A stretch of DNA of 64,000 nucleotides. It comes from Quercus robur. Its lineage: Eukaryota; Streptophyta; Magnoliopsida; Fagales; Fagaceae. Under the pieces are notes generated by a model. The model did no database searches. It saw nothing but the letters and a program-made list of their open reading frames with translations, and was not told the DNA's origin. This document shows positions 59,955-64,000 of the stretch, in pieces; within the stretch, counting starts at the first letter, position 1; every line of letters begins with the position of its first letter. Both the position numbers and the translations under genes were made by a program. The stretch lies in the NCBI RefSeq assembly GCF_932294415.1, contig NC_065544.1, positions 20,683,351 through 20,747,350 on the forward strand, in the 5' to 3' direction.

Positions 59955-60852
59955 AATTTTAAAGGGCAGAGATTTGCTGCATACTTAGCTACAACACTTG
60001 CTGCATACTGCCATTTGTGTCAACATATTAGAGTGACACCTGTCAAGTGCCAATTTAATGAAAACTTTTGTTAACCCTTAACCTTAACGTTTCGCTCACA
60101 CACTCTCTCCCTATCACATGCACGAGTAAAAACAAAAGAAAAATCCCTCTCTCTCTCTCATTAGAACCTCATTAATGCCCCTCTCTCTCTCTCTCTCTTC
60201 CTCCTCCTCCTTTGATTTTCTCAAATTACCTGCCTTTAAACCCATAAAAAACTACAACCACCTCATGCTCCAACCACTGATCTCACTTGACCATGTCTCC
60301 GTCAACCCCACCCATCCGTCCCATGTCCCCTCCATTCCACCACTTCACCCCTTTCCCTCTCTGCCGGTTCCCCCCCCCCCCCTCTCTCCTTCCCTCTCTC
60401 ACTTTGTTGGTGCCACCTCCAATCCCTTTATCTCTCCTTGCCATTCCCATCCCCACCTACCTCTTATTTTCACGGTATTGTCCTTAATGGTGGCAAAGAC
60501 AACAACTCCCAATTTTCCAAGTTTGTTTTTCATTAAAGCTAGTTATTTCCTGAAATTTGGAAAAAAAAAAAAATCTATTTCCATTTGTGATTATGATTTT
60601 TTTTGAAGTTTGAATATTTGTCTTGATGGGTGGGTTGATGTAGACATGGTCAAGTGGGATCGGTGGCCTAAGCATGTGGTGGTGGTGATGGTGGTTTGAT
60701 GAGTTTAATGGTGGGTTAAGGGGGTGGGTATCTGAGAAGAACGAAGGAGGAGGAGGAGGAGGAGGGGAGAGAGAGAGATTTGTATTTTGATTTGGTTTTG
60801 TGGATGGGTATCTAAGAAGTGAGATGAATGAAAGAGGAGGAAGAAGAAGAAG

Positions 60853-60890
<38 letters not shown>

Positions 60891-61079
60891 GTATTTGTAT
60901 TTTTTATTTTGTCGTGCGTGTGATAGAGAGAGAGTGTGAGAGAACATTAGGGTTAAGGGCTAACAGAAGTTTTCATTAAATTGACACTTGACAGGTGTCC
61001 CCCTAATATTTTGACATGTATGCCAATATGCAGCACTTGCTGCAACTAAGTATGAAGCAAATCCTTGCCCAATTTTAAA
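59955..61079. mobile_element. Mutator-like element with very long TIRs and 9-bp TSD
   Basis: The element is 59964-61070 between perfect aattttaaa duplications (59955-59963 and 61071-61079). The arms are long inverted repeats. The left arm runs to about 60310 (gatttgctgcatacttag, cacctgtcaagtg, ttgaccatgtct). The right arm from about 60620 is its reverse complement. Each arm also has CT/GA microsatellites and CCT/GAG runs of different length. A 143-codon plus-strand frame (60175-60606) of low-complexity Ser/Pro composition spans the centre and is probably not a gene. No transposase: a non-autonomous, foldback-like MULE. Confidence 0.85.
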
Positions 61080-62073
61080 AGTTTAAATATAATATTTATT
61101 ATCTCATTCTCTCAAATCTCTAAGGAAAAATATTTTTACTATAAGTTTGTGGCTAAATGAGTGCGACTACAATGTGTTTAAGAATTTGATTTTTCTTTTT
61201 TTGTCATATAATTACTCTAGCTGTGTCACTTTGTATTTGGATTTTTTTCAATATACAAATGATTTATAGTTGTGTGTTTGGCATGACACATTGGCTTTTT
61301 ATTGTTTGGGATCCATAATTAAAAGTTATGGACTTTTGAATTTAAATATTATCATATTCAATAATTGTTTTCTTACACTCTTTAATATATACTTCATACT
61401 TACATATCCATAATTTCACACTAGATATTCACATTTTTTTAATAATGTCCACATTTAAAATGTGAAACGGGTAATGTGTAAGAATGATATACAATAAGAA
61501 GTATGTGAGATCATTGTACTATCGTATTGTTTGCCTTCATCTGAAGAATTGTTTTGATGCTTATTTCAATAAAATTTTCAAGTGTGTATTTGGGAGAGTA
61601 TATGTTTACTTGGCAATCGTACAGGAACTAATACCTATTGGTATCAACCTCACCACTCACAACATAATATCTTGGACTACTCTAGAGTCCTCTCTTGCAT
61701 TGGCTTCAAACACCAGAATTCTCCAAATCCACATGCAACATAAGAGTCTTAAGCTAGGTGATATATCTTGTAATGACAAGTTATGTTTTGTCTATATGGA
61801 TTAAAAACTTGTTGAGTAAATTTAGACCTTGGTTGTTATTTATTATGCGAATTAGCCAATAGTAAGCCTAAGTACTGTTATTATAGGTACCAAAAATTTC
61901 ACATGAAATTTCACACCCTCCACATAAAATTGTCACTCATGATATATCTCAGGTGTGAAAATTTTTGGTGTATATAGAGTTATTGTATAAGCTAAGGCTA
62001 ACAAACACACACAAAACAAAACAAAAACCTCAACAAGTGAGCTCCTTACATGATTATATATTTTTATATATCA
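61080..62073. other. non-coding 3' flank of peroxidase D
   Basis: AT-rich. A 106-codon plus-strand frame (61484-61804) has no recognisable features. No RNA gene seen. Confidence 0.45.

Positions 62074-64000
<1,927 letters not shown>

Noticed and set aside
60175..60606. 143-codon plus-strand ORF rich in Ser, Pro and His
   Set aside because: It spans the CT-rich arm and centre of the Mutator-like element; the composition reflects microsatellites, with no domain or codon signature.
61484..61804. 106-codon plus-strand ORF downstream of peroxidase D
   Set aside because: AT-rich, no recognisable domain, no promoter or splice context.

Overview
The window is nuclear DNA of a flowering plant, most likely a woody eudicot. 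The only recognisable host genes are intron-containing class III (secretory) peroxidases. Almost everything else is plant transposable-element sequence: LTR retrotransposons with an initiator-tRNA-type primer site, tRNA-derived SINEs, a LINE, a Helitron, and Mutator-, hAT-, CACTA- and MITE-type DNA elements. Several repeats remind me of oak-family (Fagaceae) sequence. That is recall, not something the sequence proves.

Host genes. Four peroxidase copies lie head to tail on the minus strand. Copy A (bases 1-265) is only a first-exon fragment that runs off the left edge. Copy B (2884-7242) is a pseudogene. Copy C (52374-54863) has three exons and an uninterrupted 326-residue reading frame, but a normally invariant disulphide cysteine is replaced by tryptophan. 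Copy D (62074-64000) has intact exons 2 and 3, and its first exon runs off the right edge. A, B and C share a TATA box about 80-90 bases before the ATG. B and C also share intron and flanking sequence, so they come from a recent local duplication. One intronic SINE is present in B and C but absent from D, which places D as the earlier branch.

7.37-22 kb: a minus-strand, gag-only copia-like LTR element (E1) sits in the upstream flank of B. A second, plus-strand gag-only element (E2, 10866-18146, perfect 5-base target duplication) is nested inside it. 22.5-31.6 kb: a LINE 3' fragment is interrupted by a third gag-only element (E4), which itself carries a solo LTR inside its gag. E1, E2 and E4 all lack protease, integrase and reverse transcriptase, yet each keeps an extra sense ORF between gag and the polypurine tract. 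31.6-40.6 kb: remains of a second, non-autonomous LTR-type element, a 69-bp minisatellite, a solo LTR carrying another solo LTR, and long low-complexity stretches. 40.6-45.85 kb: a decayed minus-strand Ty3/gypsy gag-pol.

45.85-52.3 kb: AT-rich DNA with several MITEs and a SINE. 55-62 kb: a solo LTR with target duplication, a 345-bp tandem array, a CACTA terminus, and a Mutator-like element with very long inverted repeats and a 9-base target duplication.

No rRNA gene, CRISPR array or bacterial-type operon was seen, and no intact tRNA gene was noticed. Exon coordinates were read by hand from splice signals and paralogue comparison. LTR and transposon edges come from TG/CA ends, terminal repeats and target duplications.
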